In this document: positions 26,401 through 38,949 of the stretch, in pieces
Layout: each line of letters begins with the position of its first letter
Position numbering within the stretch: the first letter of the stretch is position 1
DNA from: Rotaria sordida
Taxonomy: Eukaryota; Rotifera; Eurotatoria; Philodinida; Philodinidae
Direction: 5' to 3'
Length of the DNA: 64,000 nucleotides
Assembly: GCA_905250125.1 (NCBI GenBank)
Contig: CAJNOL010000043.1
Location: 124,001-188,000 of the forward strand
The notes under the pieces: generated by a model
The model's database searches: none
The model's input: only the letters and a program-made list of their open reading frames with translations
What the model was told of the DNA's origin: nothing
Made by a program: the position numbers and the translations under genes

Positions 26401-28443
26401 GAAAAACAAATGTACGATGGCGATGGTCGTACATCAAGAATAGATGATAATAATACAAAATCAATGAATAATTTATCATTATCATCATCATCATCATCAA
26501 AACTTACTTTTAGAACAAATTCAAAAGACAAACCACAACGTATACCAATGATGAGAGAAAGAAGTGCACCAAATCCAACATTATCAAGACAAACAACGAT
26601 AATTGGACAAGATGAAATTAATCTAGAAAAAACAAAATTAAAATCATTTGAAGATAAATATGGACGAGTTATTACAAAACGACGTAAAAAAAAAACTTTT
26701 CTCTTTTTTTTATTTTTCAATTTTGAATTAACTATTTAAGTGAAAAATTCTACTCATTATAGATTCTATGGAAACACATAGTGACGATGTTGATTCCGAT
26801 GGATCTGAATTATCATCAGCTTCAAAAATGAGTTCAACTAGTATGTTATCAACACAATCAGAACGACCTCAAAATATACGAAAATATAGGTATCGAATTT
26901 TTCTTTTACTTTTTGTTTTTTTTTTATGTATAAGATTATCTTTAGTATACTTACACGTCTAAATGATCATTTTCATCATGATGATGAAAATAAATTAAAT
27001 GAAGAAGAACTTCGACAAATGGCTATGCGTACATATGATACATTAACAAATCCTTCAAATACTGATGATAAAACAACAATCAATGAAATAGATATAAAAC
27101 CAATTTCACTACCTATTGTTTTAAATACAAAAACAGTTAAATTTGAACAAAAGAATGATGGAAGTGTATCAGATTCAATTTTAAGTTCACAAACAGAATC
27201 AAGTAAAAAACGACGACCATCAATGTCATCAAAAGCTTTTGTTATACTTGGATTATCAAGAAAAGCAAATAGTTCAACAAATATTGGTTATATAAAATCT
27301 ATTATTATTATTATTAAATATTAAATTAACAGTTCTTTTTTTTTATTTTAATAGGTAAAAGATATGGTTTTCAAAGAAGTGAAGAAATTGGTGTACAACC
27401 TCATTTACGTAGTCGAACATTACAACGAGAAATAAGTAAAGAAAAAGACACACCAAGTAGTGCTCCACCAATAGATTCATCTCGATCACCATTTAATACA
27501 TCACTTCAACGTGATCAATATCATTCAATGCCTCATAATATCGAGTAAGATTCATTTTGAATTGAGATAATTATTCTCAGAGACTCTTTAAGCATTTTAA
27601 CACTCTAATAATATTCATATTCAGATAAGTTATATTGATATTTTGAATTCTTTCAATTAAATTATGTTCAGAATGAAAGGAATTTCATATAACAGAATAT
27701 AATCAATGCTTTATAATTAACTTTTCATAATAATATAATTCAACTTTATTGTTTTGATTTTTTTTTCAGATTATGGTCTGGTGGACTTAAATTGCCACAT
27801 GAATATCAATTTAATGAATTTGTCGAAGGTTTAGGAGCAGGACAATTAGTTGGACGACAAGTTCTAGCTTCTCCATGTCATGGTGAAATTCAAATAGGTC
27901 TTCGTGATCATCAAGGTTTACTTGAAGTTGAAATAGTACGAGCAAGAAATTTACTTGAAAAAGTCATGTATAAAATGCTTCCAGGTTTGTTATTTTTATA
28001 TTGAAAAAAACAAAAAAACTTTTAATTGATTGATAAAATAGCACCCTTTGTTAAAATATATTTACTCGATGGAAAAACATGTATTGAAAAACAACGTACT
28101 CGTACAACACGTCGTACACTTGATCCACTTATACAACAAACACTTACTTTTAAAGAAAATTTTCGAGACAAAGTTTTACAAGTAAAAAATAATAATAATA
28201 ATAATTTTATTTTTCTTTGAATTCTTTTTTTTTTTGAAATTTTAATAGATAAGTGTTTGGGGTGATTATAGTAAATTAGATCGAAAAATATTTATGGGTG
28301 TATGTCAAATAGGTTTGAAAGAACTTAATTTAAATTCATCTCAACAAATTCTTGATTGGTATAAATTATTTTCTGCTAATTCTTTAATGAATAATTATGT
28401 AATTTTACAACAATCACCAAAAAGAAAAACTTCATTAACATAA
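23468..28443 (+). CDS. RIM (regulating synaptic membrane exocytosis) active-zone protein
   Basis: Seventeen exons (23468-23577, 23643-24240, 24343-24577, 24639-24765, 24830-24867, 25476-25525, 25590-25708, 25772-25995, 26052-26091, 26153-26229, 26288-26683, 26763-26889, 26946-27286, 27355-27544, 27770-27984, 28042-28181, 28249-28443) give 1,073 residues. Domain order matches RIM1/2 and UNC-10. A Rab3-binding helix (LSHLTDDEKKIIEAVINRQK) is followed by a FYVE-type zinc finger with paired Cys (CQIC, CSIC, CVRC, CNQC; about 64-107), a PDZ domain (about 237-360; IGDQILEWNG), a divergent C2A (about 375-500), a linker with RQLPDIP like the RIM-BP SH3 site, and C2B (about 890-1073; GLLEVEIVRARNLL, SVWGDYSKLDRKIFMGVCQI). 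RIM links vesicle Rab3, Munc13 and calcium channels at presynaptic release sites. The C2 domains look poor in calcium-binding Asp, as usual in RIM. Intron 5 is 608 bases. This is an animal neuronal gene. Confidence 0.95.
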
Positions 28444-30761
28444 AATCCATAGGAATTTTGTTTGAATAAAATAAATTATTGTTTGTTTTTTTTTTTCATA
28501 TATATATATTTAGATTGTAAGTTAAGATTACATCCCATCGATTTATTAATAAATATTGTTTTTTTTCTTTCTTTCTTTCTTTCTTTTTCTCGATATTATT
28601 ATATGAGAAAAGAATATTTTTGGTTACAATTTATTTATGAAATTTCATTTGTTTTTTCTCTCTTTTTCTTCTTCATTGATTTCTTTTCTTTTTTTTTTTG
28701 TATACATTCTGTTAATAAATAAATGTGTACTTTAATGGTAACCATTACTATATATATATTCGATTTGATTATCAAAATGTTCACACACTTTTATTGTTTA
28801 GGAGTAAAAAATTTGCTTCGAACTCTTTTTCTTTTTTTTTTTCAGTGACTAGAAAACTTCATGATTTGTTTGCACTTGTACTATTAAGATTACTGACATT
28901 TGACCTGACATGTTCTTTTTTTTTGTTTCTATTGATGTTCTAATGAAAATCATTTCCCAAATGTATTTCATATTCCCAGGTTTATTTAAATACAAATGGT
29001 TAATAGGTATGTTATTTCTTATTTGTTTCTATGAACTAGTCAAAATACAATGTAATCTTTTAACTTAGAATTAATAAGAAAATATTGTTTCCATTCAATT
29101 AACTGTTCAACGACAGTCATGATATTCTAAGAGTTCTAACAATCAAAAGATAGTCCAAACAACATTTAGCAATCTTTGTTTTCGAAGAACTTTTAATAGA
29201 AATAATATAGACAGATGCAACTTTCACTGTTCGAAAGAGATCGTATTACTGCGCATAATTCAACAATGTCACGTGATGATTAGATTGTCAGTCAATGGAC
29301 TTCAAAAAAACACTAATAGCTCTATGAAGATGACATAGAAGTTTAATTTTAAGAAATGCACTTGATTTGCGTAGCAACAATCCACACCCATATTCTCATC
29401 ATCTAGTATTTCACCTATAACCTTTCAATGGATCATGATGAAATATTTAAAATTTCAACTAAGAAGACATTCTTTATTTTTAGCATAAAACTAACATACA
29501 CAAGTCAAGAGATAAAAAAAGGCGAAAGAAATAGTAGTGTCATTTTTTCCGTTTAGTAATTGTAAATGACAAACAGTCAAACATTCCATTGCATGTATAA
29601 AACTATTATAATATTATCTATATGGCATTGAATAGCAATTCTTTCTTTCTTGCACCAATAATAAACTATACACGATTAGAATCAGCATTTACCAAAGACA
29701 TAACTTTTTTCAATATGTTTCCTTTCGATCTTTCTACGGCAAAATAAAATTACGGATTTAGATGTGGATCGTGAGCATGTGAATCTAACGCATTTCTTAG
29801 AATTAAGAAGTCTGTTCTTTCGGGGTTGTTCGAGAACGACACAACAAAAAATGATGAAACTTCCAGGGCAGATAGATCTCAATAAATAGAGCAAAAATTG
29901 TCATAGACTGAAAATTCCTAGATAAATCTTTCATGGAGAAATGGTAGTCGCAAAAGCTAAAAATGGCCAGAGGTTTTCCTCCGATACTTCATTCTTTCGA
30001 GTTGCAATTTATTTTAGAACAATTAGGATCAAATTGAGGTGTGTGTTTTTTTTCTTTCAAAACTATCGTTCCTAAAGATCAGGAGAAGCAAAATGGTGAA
30101 AATACCGTCCAAAAACATATTTCTTTCAATGAAACTAATTTTTTAAAGATTACCAAATTCTGTACGAACAACATTTTGAAGAAAAATATTCAAAAATTGA
30201 TTTTGAGAGTTGAATTTAATAAAAGTACTAACTAACAATGAAAAGTCCTCATTTGTATGGTATTTGATTTTGATTTTAACATCGGACAAGTGAGAAGGGT
30301 GATTTAAGGGTACTCCCGCGCTTTTCGAGATTTCTGCAGAACGACTCATCAGAAAAGTTTGAAATTTTCAGATGAGTAGAGCAAAAGTTGTCATAGAGTC
30401 AGAATTCTCGGATGCTGTCTTCTATGAGATACTTGAATCACAATGGCGAAAAAATGGCCTCAATTTTCGCCTCTCTCCCTCCGTTTCTCCAAAATGCTAT
30501 GTTCGATCGAGCTGAAAATTTTCTTGCAGGTACTAGACACGATTTGGAGTGGGTGCTTTCTTTTAGTTTCTCCTTATTTTTTGTTCTTCGAATGAAAAAG
30601 TTAAAATATCAAAGATATCCTAACAGACACATATTTTTTTTTTTAAATAAAGTTTGCTTTGTAAGAGCTATCGAAAATCAGCAGACTAATATTTTTTGAA
30701 ATAACAAAAAAATTACATATCTCAAACACTGCCTAGTATATATAAAAAAGTTTCAGCTTAC
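28444..30761. other. intergenic, repeat-bearing
   Basis: T- and A-rich sequence after RIM, including a TTTC microsatellite at 28567-28588. The part from about 29820 contains two diverged copies of one non-coding unit, listed separately. No gene is supported. Confidence 0.45.
29827..30500. repeat. two diverged direct copies of a non-coding unit
   Basis: Copies at about 29827-29993 and 30333-30500 share, in order: GAACGAC, a TAGAGCAAAA.TTGTCATAGA core, a GAATTC-like/AAATTCCTAG segment, and an AAAAATGGCC stretch followed by TTTTC.CCTC and TCC. The spacing is about 500 bases. No coding content, so probably a dispersed repeat family in tandem. Confidence 0.5.
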
Positions 30762-32620
30762 GAGAGAACATTCCCAGGTGCCCGAGTGCTTCCAAGTCGA
30801 GACTTAGCGCATCTTGTAGATCTTAGCGAGCTGTGTCTATGATAAAAAAAAAAAGTTTGTGCTTATGACTTGTTTTGGAGGAGATCGGTCATTCTTATTT
30901 TTACAACTGTAAGAGCTGTTTTATTAGAAAAAAAGTACTATCTCAACTAATATAAGTCGAAACAAGTTAATGAGGGAAAGTCTTCCAGTGTGAGAGAGGC
31001 TCCGTTTCGAATCTGATATTTTCCATTTTGTAGAGGTTAATGAATACAATATGCAATATAAAGAATTCATTTCTATTCTAGACTTTTAAGGGACTACGAG
31101 GTATCATAAAGCGTATCCCATAATAACTAGAGATGAATTGCTGATGATATTTGTCATATTTTATCTTTATGTAGAGGGCTGAAATTTTTATCACATATAT
31201 ATCTAATCAAAATCTTTTATTTCTGAAAGTTTCAGGTCTTGAGCTATAATTAGTGATGAAACACATCAACAAGATTGAAATACATAAGTTTTCATACTCG
31301 ATTTTTTCACTATTTTTACTGTATAGTAGTTATTATAGGACATCTTTTATGGTACCTTGTGGACTCTTAAAAGTCTAGAATGGGGATGAATTCTTTATAT
31401 CACATATTGTATTCACTAACCTCTACAAAATAGAAAATATCAGATTCGAAACGGAGTCTCACACTTGAGGACCTTTTCTCATTAGCTTGTTTCAACTCAT
31501 ACCGAATGTCACAAAAGTTTTGCAATATTTTGTGTTTTGCATATAGTTCAGTTTAGACAAAAGATAAAATCTTGAATTTAAATTTAGAAGATGCGCAATT
31601 TTATTCTCTACAAACTTGTATTTAGCTTAATTTGAAATAATAGACTTCAACATTTTTATGGATCAAATAATATGATTAGATGAATTGCATCTAATTTCCA
31701 CACGTTTTTTTGACTATATATTTCCTGACTATCTCGTGTTATAAACAGGCGCTTAAAAAAACTAATTATCAACTATACTATAATATATCAATGCTCTTTT
31801 ACAATAAATTGTCTATGTTCGATTAGAGTCTATTTGGGTCTAATAAAAATGATCTGTTAGGTATGCTGCAGCAGAAAGCAGCATCCTTGGTAACATTCAG
31901 ATTCTGCTGCCGATTGAACTGTTTTATAAAAATTTTTTTTGAACTTCGAGTAGAAAGAGAAGTCTGTTTGTTACAAAGTACTGTAAAAATGAACTCGGTT
32001 GGTCAACGAACACGTTTTTAAGAGGTACTTTTTTCGAAATGGATAATTGAAAGGGAATTTTACGGTTCTCAAAATATTGCTTTACGAAAAATTCTGTCTA
32101 ATAGAAAGATTGAATGTTATTTATATAAGCAATCGACCGAACCTTTCGAGAGCCATCTGACAATCAACGTTTTTAAAAGCGAAATATACGTCCACATAAA
32201 AAAAATAATCTAATAAAAAAACATGTGGGAAGTAGACGCAATTCATATGATCACATTATTTGATCCATAAAAATATTGAAGTCTATTATTTCAAATTAAG
32301 CTAAATACAAGTTTGTAGAGAATTAAATTGCACATCTTTCAAAATTAAATTGAAGATTTTATCTTTTGTATGAACTGAGTTATATGCAAAACACAAAATG
32401 TTGCAAAATTTTTGTGGCACCCGGTATTAGTTGAGATAGTACTTTTTTCCTAATAAAACAGCTCTTACAGTTGTAAAAGTAAGAATAGTCGATCTCCTCC
32501 AAAACAAGCCATAAGTACGAAGTTTTTTTTACCATAGACACAGCTCATTAAGGTCTATAAGATGCGCTTAGTCTCGATTTGAAAGCACTCAGGCACCTGG
32601 GAATGTTCCCTAGTTAGTTG
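30762..32620. mobile_element. nested foldback element of about 1.9 kb
   Basis: Three layers of inverted repeat are visible. Outer arms: about 30762-30955 and 32422-32620 (CATTCCCAGGTGCCCGAGTG against CACTCAGGCACCTGGGAATG). Inner pair B: about 31505-31720 and 32215-32432 (GTTTTGCATATAG, AATTTGAAATAATAGACTTC and their inverses). Hairpin A: about 30955-31110 and 31355-31500 (AGAGGTTAATGAATACAATA and its inverse, TCTAGACTTTTAAG/CTTAAAAGTCTAGA). The right arm is continuous across the outer-to-B junction (TGGCACCCGGTATTAGTTGAG), whereas the left arm is split there by hairpin A, with AACTAATA and AACTCATA flanking it. So A was inserted into an older foldback. No transposase is visible. Confidence 0.75.
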
Positions 32621-33301
32621 AACGTACCATGGTGGAGCAACGCAGATGTTTCTACACTTGTTTTTTTCTTATGAAAAAATTCTTTTGAAAAAAATCCGAA
32701 ACAAAGTAGTTTTCGCTATTTTCCGTATGTAAATTTGATTTCTTCGCGAACTAACACAATCTTTTTCGAACAGTAATAGAAAAGTACGACGTCGGTACTT
32801 CGAAGTACGAATGAAGTATGATAAAGTACTAGAGTCGTGCTTGTTCCGCCTTTGTTTTTGGATCAGTTTTGCATGTACATAAATCATCAAAAGCTTGTTA
32901 CAACACAACAATTAATCATCATAGGAAAATAAATCAACCGATAGATTGATATTCTCTTTTTCTTTTTTTGTTGTAATTAAATAATTCATTTATTTCAACT
33001 GAAAAAAAAACGTGAACTATATATATATAAATATATTTATAAGAAATGCAATGCACACAAAGAACAAAAACAGAATTATAACGCATTAACAATATATTCT
33101 TATAAAAAAGATAAATGATTTTACATACAAAAACACCACCTTCATATAATCATCACAAAAATTGCATTTTGAATATTACAAAAATAAAAAAAAAAGAATC
33201 ATGAAATACAATGTATTTGTTAATTAATTATCTGAAGATTACTTTCACCTATCACATATACGTAAACAAAACAAAAACAAAATCACTCTCGAACACTCTT
33301 T
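32621..33301. other. intergenic, 3' flank of SLC45 gene
   Basis: AT-rich, with a TA run at 33017-33038. No exon is supported. Confidence 0.45.
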
Positions 33302-35965
33302 TTATTTTTTAAATTGAAACAAGAAAAACATACATACATTACCCACTAATGCAAATCCTGTTCCTACTATCATACAATATTCTACACCGGTACGTTCTAA
33401 TAATGGACCCAATGAAGCAGCTACTACTAATTCACCGAGAAAATAACAACTATTTAATAATGAACAATCAACACCAATACCACGTTTTGAACCATCTCTA
33501 TTTTTATACTAGAAAAAAATTTTAATTCATTATTCAAAATAATTAAAACAAAATAAAACTTAACTGTTTCATCAGCGTGAAACTGTGAAAGCATATGGTA
33601 AGGAAGAGTATTCAATGAGACAACTAACATTCCAACTAAAATTTAATAATAAGTAAAAATAATTAATGAAATAGACAGAAAAAAAAATAAACTTACATGT
33701 TATACACATGATAATATTAACAGCAATATGAGGAACAAAAAAATTTATTACACAACCAACAGCATATGCCAAATAACCAATAAAATAAAGTGTTTTCAAA
33801 GAAAATTTTTCTGCTAACCATCGTTCCAAACAGACTAGAGATATATATTTTATTCAGAGAAAAGCTTATTGTTTTATTTTTTTTTTACGTACACGCATAA
33901 ACAGCAGTACTAGCTGAATATAAAAATAAACCCCAACAACCCATTGTAACACCTGTTTTATAACGATCAAAACCAGCTGGATCGTCCTCTGCTAATGTAC
34001 CATTGTATACTTTCTTTAAAGAAAAAAAACAAAACATCAAGATTGACAAGGAATAAAAAACAACTTATTTTATGATTACCGAAGCAACAAAATCAGTAAA
34101 ATATAAATGAGTAGCAAAATAAGCAATCCAACCAATTACTTGACATATCATTAGTTTCCATAATCGAGGAGGCATCTTATTAATCAAAAAGAATATATTT
34201 GTTATAAACAAGAACAAAAATACATACTCGAACCATTGAAACAAGCATGGATTTAATTGTCACACTATCTTTCTCATCGTAATCATCCGTTTCTTCAGAT
34301 TCTGGACGTCGCATAAGACCTTATTCATTAAAAAAAGACATGTAGTGAAAATGTAAAAAAAAAAAAGCATAACGATTGAATACCTAATTTGACTAATTTG
34401 GCTTTTTGTTTAAGCTCAACTGCGAATGCTTCAGTCGGTATAGGATCGCTATTTGTAGAATCGGCACTCGCCAATGATGCAGCTACAATTCGATGTGAAC
34501 GCTCCAATGTTTGTAATAACATATCTTCATTTGTAGCTTCAACATCATCATGAGGTACATGTCTACCTGTAGCTGGATCAATCTCAAAAAATCCTTCTTG
34601 CTTATTTAAACCACTTAAATACATATCTGCTGTTGAACGATCAGTTTTACTCGTTGTACTATATGATCGTGAATTATTTGGACGAAGTGTAAGCAATGGA
34701 CGTTTTTCATCTGTTTCTATTTCATTTTCTTCATCATCATTTGTATTTTCTCTATCATCATGTTCACGTGATGATGATGATGATGATGAGGATATAAGTG
34801 GTTCTTCACGAACACTTGTTAATGTTGATATTGAGCATACAATAAATAAAAAAGTAGCAATATAAAAAATCACACTAAATTCACCACCTATGATAACACA
34901 AAAAAAAACAATTCATTAATATTAAATTCCAAAAAATAAAAATTTCTCTACATTTTACCATTTTTATAGAACATTGGAATATATCGCCAATTCATAGCAC
35001 CAACAATAAAACCTAAACCTCCACCAATACCTATTTAATATAAATATTATTTTCATATGTTTTTTTTTACATACAAGATCATTTTTATACCTCCTAAAAA
35101 TACAACAATAAAAATTTGAAAGAAAAACGTAATTCATGTCTTTACCAAGAATAGCATGTATATTAAATCCTCGTTCTTGATCTCGTGAATTTGTTGTATC
35201 AATTAAATAAGCACGTACAGGTGCATCAGCACTATCCGCACAAAAATCTACATGATATTTAACAAATAATCTATTAAATAAAAAAAATTCTATTCATTCT
35301 TGGTTTTTTTTGCTTACCAAGACACGTCACACCAATAATAGTTAATATAATTGCTTTATATGGAGTCTTAAAAAGCAATAATATAAAATCTATACAAGAA
35401 AATTTAATAATCTAACTGTATTATGTGCAGTTGGATCACCAAGAAGTACACCTAAATCTGAACTGTTGAGTAATAATGCAACACCAATATAAGCACCTTA
35501 GAAAAAAAATCTTCTTGTTTTTTTTTTTGTATGAATAAATATTTCTCAATAAATTTTACCAATAGCAAATGCTAGAATAAATGGTCTTCGTCTACCCCAT
35601 CGACATTTACATGAATCACTCCACATACCAACAATTGGTTGAAGAAAAAAACCAAGAATTGGACTTATAAGCCAAGCCATGGAATAAAATCTTGATAAAT
35701 CAAAAAAACAAAAATTAGAAGAATAACGAACAATAAAAACGTCTTCATTAACGTACGATTCAGGTACACGTAATGAAGTTAATATAGGTACAGTTAGTGC
35801 TGTTTCTACTGCATACATAAACTCAATAGCAAAAAAGAAAAAAACCAAACGTAAAATAACCCAAAAGCTTTTTGATGGTAGTTGATCTAGAACAGACAAA
35901 AATATCACAATTATAAAATACATGCTTTTATCATTAGACAAAGAATAAAAGGAAAAAAAAAACAT
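33302..35965 (-). CDS. SLC45-family proton-coupled sugar transporter (MFS)
   Basis: Thirteen exons (35757-35965, 35560-35689, 35417-35496, 35317-35366, 35146-35247, 34959-35030, 34384-34887, 34228-34319, 34080-34175, 33893-34013, 33697-33834, 33565-33635, 33302-33508) give 623 residues. Early helices carry the SLC45 signature: [32 protein letters not shown] and [19 protein letters not shown], the major-facilitator loop 2-3 motif. A cytoplasmic loop of about 130 residues, rich in Ser, Asp and Glu, divides the two six-helix halves (large exon 34384-34887). The second half has [23 protein letters not shown] and [19 protein letters not shown]. Family members move sucrose, glucose or melanosomal substrates with protons. 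The start is uncertain: conserved sequence begins at DQLPSK (35888), right after an AG, so the residues upstream to the ATG at 35965 may be read-through of an intron, with the true first exon elsewhere. Confidence 0.88.
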
Positions 35966-36480
35966 TGTTAACACTAATTGATGATCAGGTATGAATAGAT
36001 ATATATATATAGAATTAATCGAACAATAGTAAAAACGAATAATTCACTTTTTTTTCCATAATTAATATAGTTGCTCAATTTGGTATATGTGAGAATCTAT
36101 GGGACAATGACATTGGTCCGGATGATTATACGAGCTTCATTCTATTCAATGCGTGCCCGACCACTAATTTTTCCTTCCGTTTCCTTACTCACATCTATAT
36201 AGAACAAAAGTTTCTTTCGTTGCGCCTCTCCATCCAAGAACAAGAAGATAGAAGAATATGAAGCACAGAGAGGGAGAGAGAGGGAGAGAAAAAAGGAACT
36301 ATAACAACGATAGACATTCACATCTACATTTAACGAGAAACTATCCGAAAAAAAAAAAAAATAATAATAAATCGTAATTCTTCAATCAATGTCTTGAAGA
36401 CATTGATCCATAAAAATTAGAATAAATCTTTTTTTTTTGTTTTCCTCTTTTAATTAAAATGATATTTCATTATATTGACA
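35966..36480. other. divergent intergenic region
   Basis: Lies between the SLC45 gene and the next plus-strand gene and should hold both promoters and perhaps the true first SLC45 exon. It contains a purine tract (GAGAGGGAGAGAGAGGGAGA at about 36268-36287), which could act as a GAGA-type site; that is inference. Confidence 0.4.
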
Positions 36481-38172
36481 ATGTCAATCAATACAATAGA
36501 TCAATTTATTTTATTTAAACGTCTTTTTATTATATTTGGTTCAATATGTTTTCTTTGGTTAATTATTGGTTGTATATTTTTATCTATGCAAACATATCGA
36601 CATATAAAAAAAAGGACAAATTTAAAATATTTTCATTGTAATTATTCATTAAAATTACCATCATTATTATTAATACCTATTGAAAAAACATTAAAAGAAG
36701 ATAATATTTTTTATTATAATCAAAATGATGATGATGATGATGGTGAACAAACAAGTAGTATTTGTACATCAATTTCATTTATTTCTCAACGATCAAAAAT
36801 TTTTCATGAACAGACAAATTTTATTTCATCATGTCAACAAATACCAAAAGAACAATTTGAATTAACATTTTTAAATACAACAACAACAACAACAACAATT
36901 TCAAATTTATCTTATAATCAATCAACATTAACATCATCAAATAATTTTAATACATCTCTTTTCTATTATCCAACAGGTCAAAATTTTACTTATTTTCAAT
37001 CAACATTATCTTCATCAAAAATTAATTTTCATGAAAAAATTTCACAATCATCTTCATTAATTATTCCATTAAATAATTCTTCATCTTCAATTGATCAATT
37101 TAATTTAAAACATCAATTATCTCAATCTTCAACAAGGTATGTATCTCAAAATGGCCGAAAGAAAAACTAGCGAACGAAAGAATAACAAAAATGAAAATGT
37201 CGACACGGAAAAAGGCGAAAAACAAATGACGAAAGAAAAAATGTCGATCATATAACAACACCGAAAATATAAATTTGACTAAAAATATTGAAAATATTCT
37301 AGATATCGTTAAGTGACGCTATATCTTTCAGCTCTGTACTAGAATCTACTTGAAGACGCAGATCTAAATCGGTAGTTCGTAGTTTCAATTAGATCTACAT
37401 CTTATTACTACGTTTCATACCGACATTCTGTCTTCTTCTAACTGACAACATAGATCTGCAAGACTAGTTTTTGTTGATATCTAACCACAGGAATGTTATG
37501 AACTGCAGTTGATCTTCCAATTTCGATATTTTCGTTTTTTTTCGCAGAAAACCTTCAATATTTTATTTGTATTTTTGCTCAATACTTCTCAGAAAGTTTC
37601 TCAACTCCTCATAAATTCGATCAATTTCACCAACAATCTTTCAATCAGATTCCTGAATGATCAAACCCAGCCTGTTCCCAGTCTTGACAATCTGGGAATA
37701 TTCTGTTTATGTAGCTATTGCATTTTTGTATGTAGTAAAATATCTTCATCCCACTAGTTGAGAATGTTAAAATAAAGTTTTTCGACATTATAATACGATT
37801 GGTGTTCTATGTTTTTTACTATAAAGTCTTCGCCTTTTTAGGTAATTCGCCATATTTTATATTCGCTATTTTATTCTTCACCATTTTTTTCTCGACATTT
37901 TTTCTTTCGTTCGCTATTTTTTCTTTCGGCCAATTTTTAATGCTATTTCTTCAACAAATACATATTTAAGTCAAATTACAAATACAACATATTTATCATC
38001 TCAATCATCAATTAAAACTAAACCATTACCAACAGTTATGATTACAGATGTTGATCGTTTACATACAGATATAATTGAACTTGAAAATTTTGAACCCGAA
38101 AAAGATTGTCATTATACAAAATCTCAATTAAAATATTTACTTAATGATCGAATACCACAAACAATCAAATGA
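36481..38172 (+). CDS. uncharacterised single-pass membrane protein (285 residues)
   Basis: Two exons, 36481-37136 and 37971-38172. The first residues hold a hydrophobic segment (FGSICFLWLIIGCIFL), probably a signal anchor, followed by a basic HIKKR. The rest is Ser/Thr/Asn-rich and probably disordered, ending with an acidic region (DRLHTDIIELENFEPEKD). No domain is recognised. Splicing from TCAACAAG/GTATGT to TTTAAG/TCAAATT keeps the frame. The intron is 834 bases only because a terminal-inverted-repeat element occupies it; without the element it would be about 55 bases. The stop codon overlaps the 3' end of the convergent minus-strand gene. Confidence 0.7.
37153..37931. mobile_element. terminal-inverted-repeat element in the intron of the 36481 gene
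   Basis: The left end GGCCGAAAGAAAAACTAGCG (37153 on, continuing AACGAAAG) matches the inverse of the right end (...CTTTCGTTCGCTATTTTTTC to GGCC at 37931) with one mismatch over about 28 bases. Inside the termini, weaker inverted similarity continues through AAAAAATGTCGA and AAAAGGCGAA. AAT flanks both ends (37150-37152 and 37932-37934) and may be a 3-base target duplication. No coding capacity is seen, so it is a non-autonomous DNA element. Confidence 0.75.
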
Positions 38173-38949
38173 TATTTTGAAGAAAAACATTACCTTCTTC
38201 ATCTTCATCTTCGTTTTCATCTCCAGTACTTTCCGTTGTTAATTTTTCTGTTCTAGTTTGTTTATAACCAGGAAATAAATGTTTTGGCATTGGCGGAGCT
38301 ACACACACACACACACACACAAAAATAGAACAATATTTTAAATATAATTTTATTTTATTAATATACCTTTTGGTATTCGTTGTCTTCTTAAAGCAAAATA
38401 AGAACGTCGAAAAGCAGGTCGTTGTGCATAATAATATAAATTATCTAAACTAGTTGAGAGTACTTGTGTTCCATGAGAATCTTTTGGAACAATCGGTCTT
38501 TGTACATATGGATAACGATTTCGATTTTGTTGATAATGTGGAAAATGATGATGATGATGATGATGATGAGGATGACTATGTCTTTGAATTGTTGTCGATG
38601 GCAATAGACGATCAACATCAATAGCTGCTATTGAATGTGATAATGTTTGATCAGTTGTTGTTATAGGTCCAACAAAATTTACATCATCGGGATGTTCATT
38701 TACACCCATATTAATATAAACCGGAAGTGTTGGTGCAGAAAAACCTTGTAAAATATCAAATGATGTATCATTTGGTGATAAAGTAGATGCATCCATATAA
38801 ATAGATGATGATGTTGGATATAATTGATCTGTTTGAATTGGTAAAATATTCTCAAGTGATGCATCATATGTAGATATAAAGGATGAATTTGGTTCATTAG
38901 TATCATATAATATTTCTATTGGTTCACTTTCAATAGATGAATTTGCCAT
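38165..38949 (-). CDS. uncharacterised His-tract protein (238 residues)
   Basis: Two exons (38367-38949, 38165-38298) separated by an intron with a CA/GT microsatellite (about 38301-38320) right beside the acceptor. The protein is acidic at first (MANSSIESEPIEILYDTNEP), then Thr/Ser/Pro-rich, with [11 protein letters not shown] around residue 130 and an Arg/Tyr-rich segment (RPAFRRSYFALRRQRIPKG). The C-terminus is again acidic (GDENEDEDEEG). No signal peptide, membrane segment or known domain. A GGTAATG just before the stop could be a further splice donor, giving a different tail. Tail-to-tail overlap with the plus-strand gene is 8 bases. Confidence 0.65.

Noticed and set aside
35966..36480. 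GA-rich tract as a CRISPR-like or regulatory array
   Set aside because: A simple purine microsatellite; no regular repeat-spacer structure.
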